Source: Batillaria attramentaria
Lineage: Eukaryota; Mollusca; Gastropoda; Batillariidae
Direction: 5' to 3'
Length of the DNA: 64,000 nucleotides
Assembly (NCBI GenBank): GCA_018292915.2
Contig: JACVVK020000207.1
Span: forward strand, 1-64,000
Both the position numbers and the translations under genes were made by a program. Positions 62,863 through 64,000 of the stretch are shown here, piece by piece; the first letter of the stretch is position 1, and each line of letters opens with the position of its first letter. The notes under the pieces were generated by a model. It ran no database searches. It saw nothing but the letters and a program-made list of their open reading frames with translations, and was not told where the DNA came from.

Positions 62863-63410
62863 GGTAACTTATTTAGTATTTTATGCAGTTAGTATTAGAG
62901 ATATAGTAATAGTGTTGTGTTACTTCAGGATACTTTCACGCTGATTTAACGGGAGCGGACGTAGCCGGAGGTTCTGTCAAACCCCTGTGTATTTCCCGCA
63001 GGGTAGGTGGTGTTTATGTTTATACTCTACCTTGATGGTATATAGTGCTTGATGTAATTGTATATATCTTTGCGTTATGTTAGTTTGTTTACAAGTATTC
63101 ACCGTTTGCTATCCATTATAGTAGATGTACATCTGATATTAGTATTGGTTATTTCTGACTAATTATGAATTTGGTCATGATGTTAGATAGGTTTAGTTAC
63201 AATTATTCAATTTGAACAGTTAGTTGGATGGTAACCCAGCGTATTGAATTTAAGTAGACAGACACAGGCCACGGTTGTATTTATTGCTCATGCGAGTGTG
63301 ATGTTGTATGTTTCAGGGTTTTTTGTTTTGTTTTTGTTCTTTTGGTTTACGTCTCCTTACTGCTGAGTGCCGATTAAAAGTCCCGAACCCAACCCGCCTT
63401 GTCCGTATCT

Positions 63411-63487
63411 GGAGAGAGAGAGAGAGACGAGAGAGAGGCCGGTTACACACACACACACTGGCACACACACACTGGCGCACACACACA

Positions 63488-63535
<48 letters not shown>

Positions 63536-63578
63536 GCACGCACGCACGCACGCACACAGACACACACAGACACACACA

Positions 63579-63615
<37 letters not shown>
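63411..63615. repeat. (GA)n, (AC)n, (GCAC)n compound tract
   Basis: GAGA block, then AC tracts broken by TGGCAC, GCAC and ACAG units. Confidence 0.9.
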
Positions 63616-63617
<2 letters not shown>

Positions 63618-64000
63618 CAAAACACTGAGAGTTCAGTTCAAATGTTTATTTATTGCGGAGCTTGGCGTCACAGTGAAACAGAGGCCAGCTCAGAAGGCAT
63701 CAGAGAAATGTTCCTCCCATACATCGCCTGTAGAGACAAATCAAAACCGGTGTTATACACAGTTATACATGAATGTACAATCATAACAGACGACTCGACG
63801 CAGCGTTCACCGCACAGTCATCAGACGTTCAAAAAACAACAATAAATAAAGAAAGAAAGAAAACCTCAAATCTTCAATCTTGTATGTTGCTATTGTTGTT
63901 TTTTTGTTGTATCTTTTCCTTGTTTCTTTGGTTTGTTTGTTTGTTTGTTTTGGGGGTATGATGTATTTATTTGTTTTGTTTGTTTGGGTGTTTTTTGTTT

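Overview
The window looks like a nuclear segment of an animal genome, most likely a marine mollusc and probably a gastropod. The reasons are short exons in long introns with GT-AG borders, very many (AC)n microsatellites, several tRNA-headed SINE families, degraded LINE 3' ends and many small terminal-inverted-repeat elements. No prokaryotic gene organisation is visible. The species is an inference from style and cannot be fixed from sequence alone.

Four host genes can be reconstructed exon by exon in consistent reading frame. (1) LRRC71, + strand, 137-18141: ten exons giving the C-terminal 339 residues; its 5' part lies left of the window. (2) A CDC42 small effector (CDC42SE/SPEC) gene, - strand, 28656-26877: three coding exons and an apparently very long 3' UTR reaching about 20160, convergent with LRRC71. 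(3) A secreted-then-anchored thioredoxin-fold protein, + strand, 47071-53683: nine exons, 322 residues, with signal peptide, two thioredoxin-like domains, one membrane segment and an ER-retrieval-like tail. (4) PEX11G, - strand, 61054-57783: four exons, 238 residues; convergent with gene 3.

Between the CDC42SE upstream region and gene 3 sits a 10.4-kb Ty3/gypsy retrotransposon on the - strand (35568-45992). It has open gag and pol frames, a PBS, a PPT and two nearly identical LTRs. The 5' LTR is split by a younger DNA transposon, and the 3' LTR has lost its outer 112 bp.

The most unusual content is the mobile DNA. Nine different short elements (A-I in the features) share one architecture. 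Their termini begin CAG and end CTG (one end mutated), their target duplications are 5-6 bp, and each carries its own short motif iterated just inside the ends. Seven of the nine lie within 44.9-56.9 kb. Two further families insert at TTAA, and a solo LTR has perfect ends and a 5-bp duplication. In two places repeats reshape a gene: a roughly 94-bp tandem repeat copies the exon-6 splice donor of the thioredoxin gene four times, and a SINE inside the last PEX11G intron has expanded into a roughly 63-bp minisatellite.
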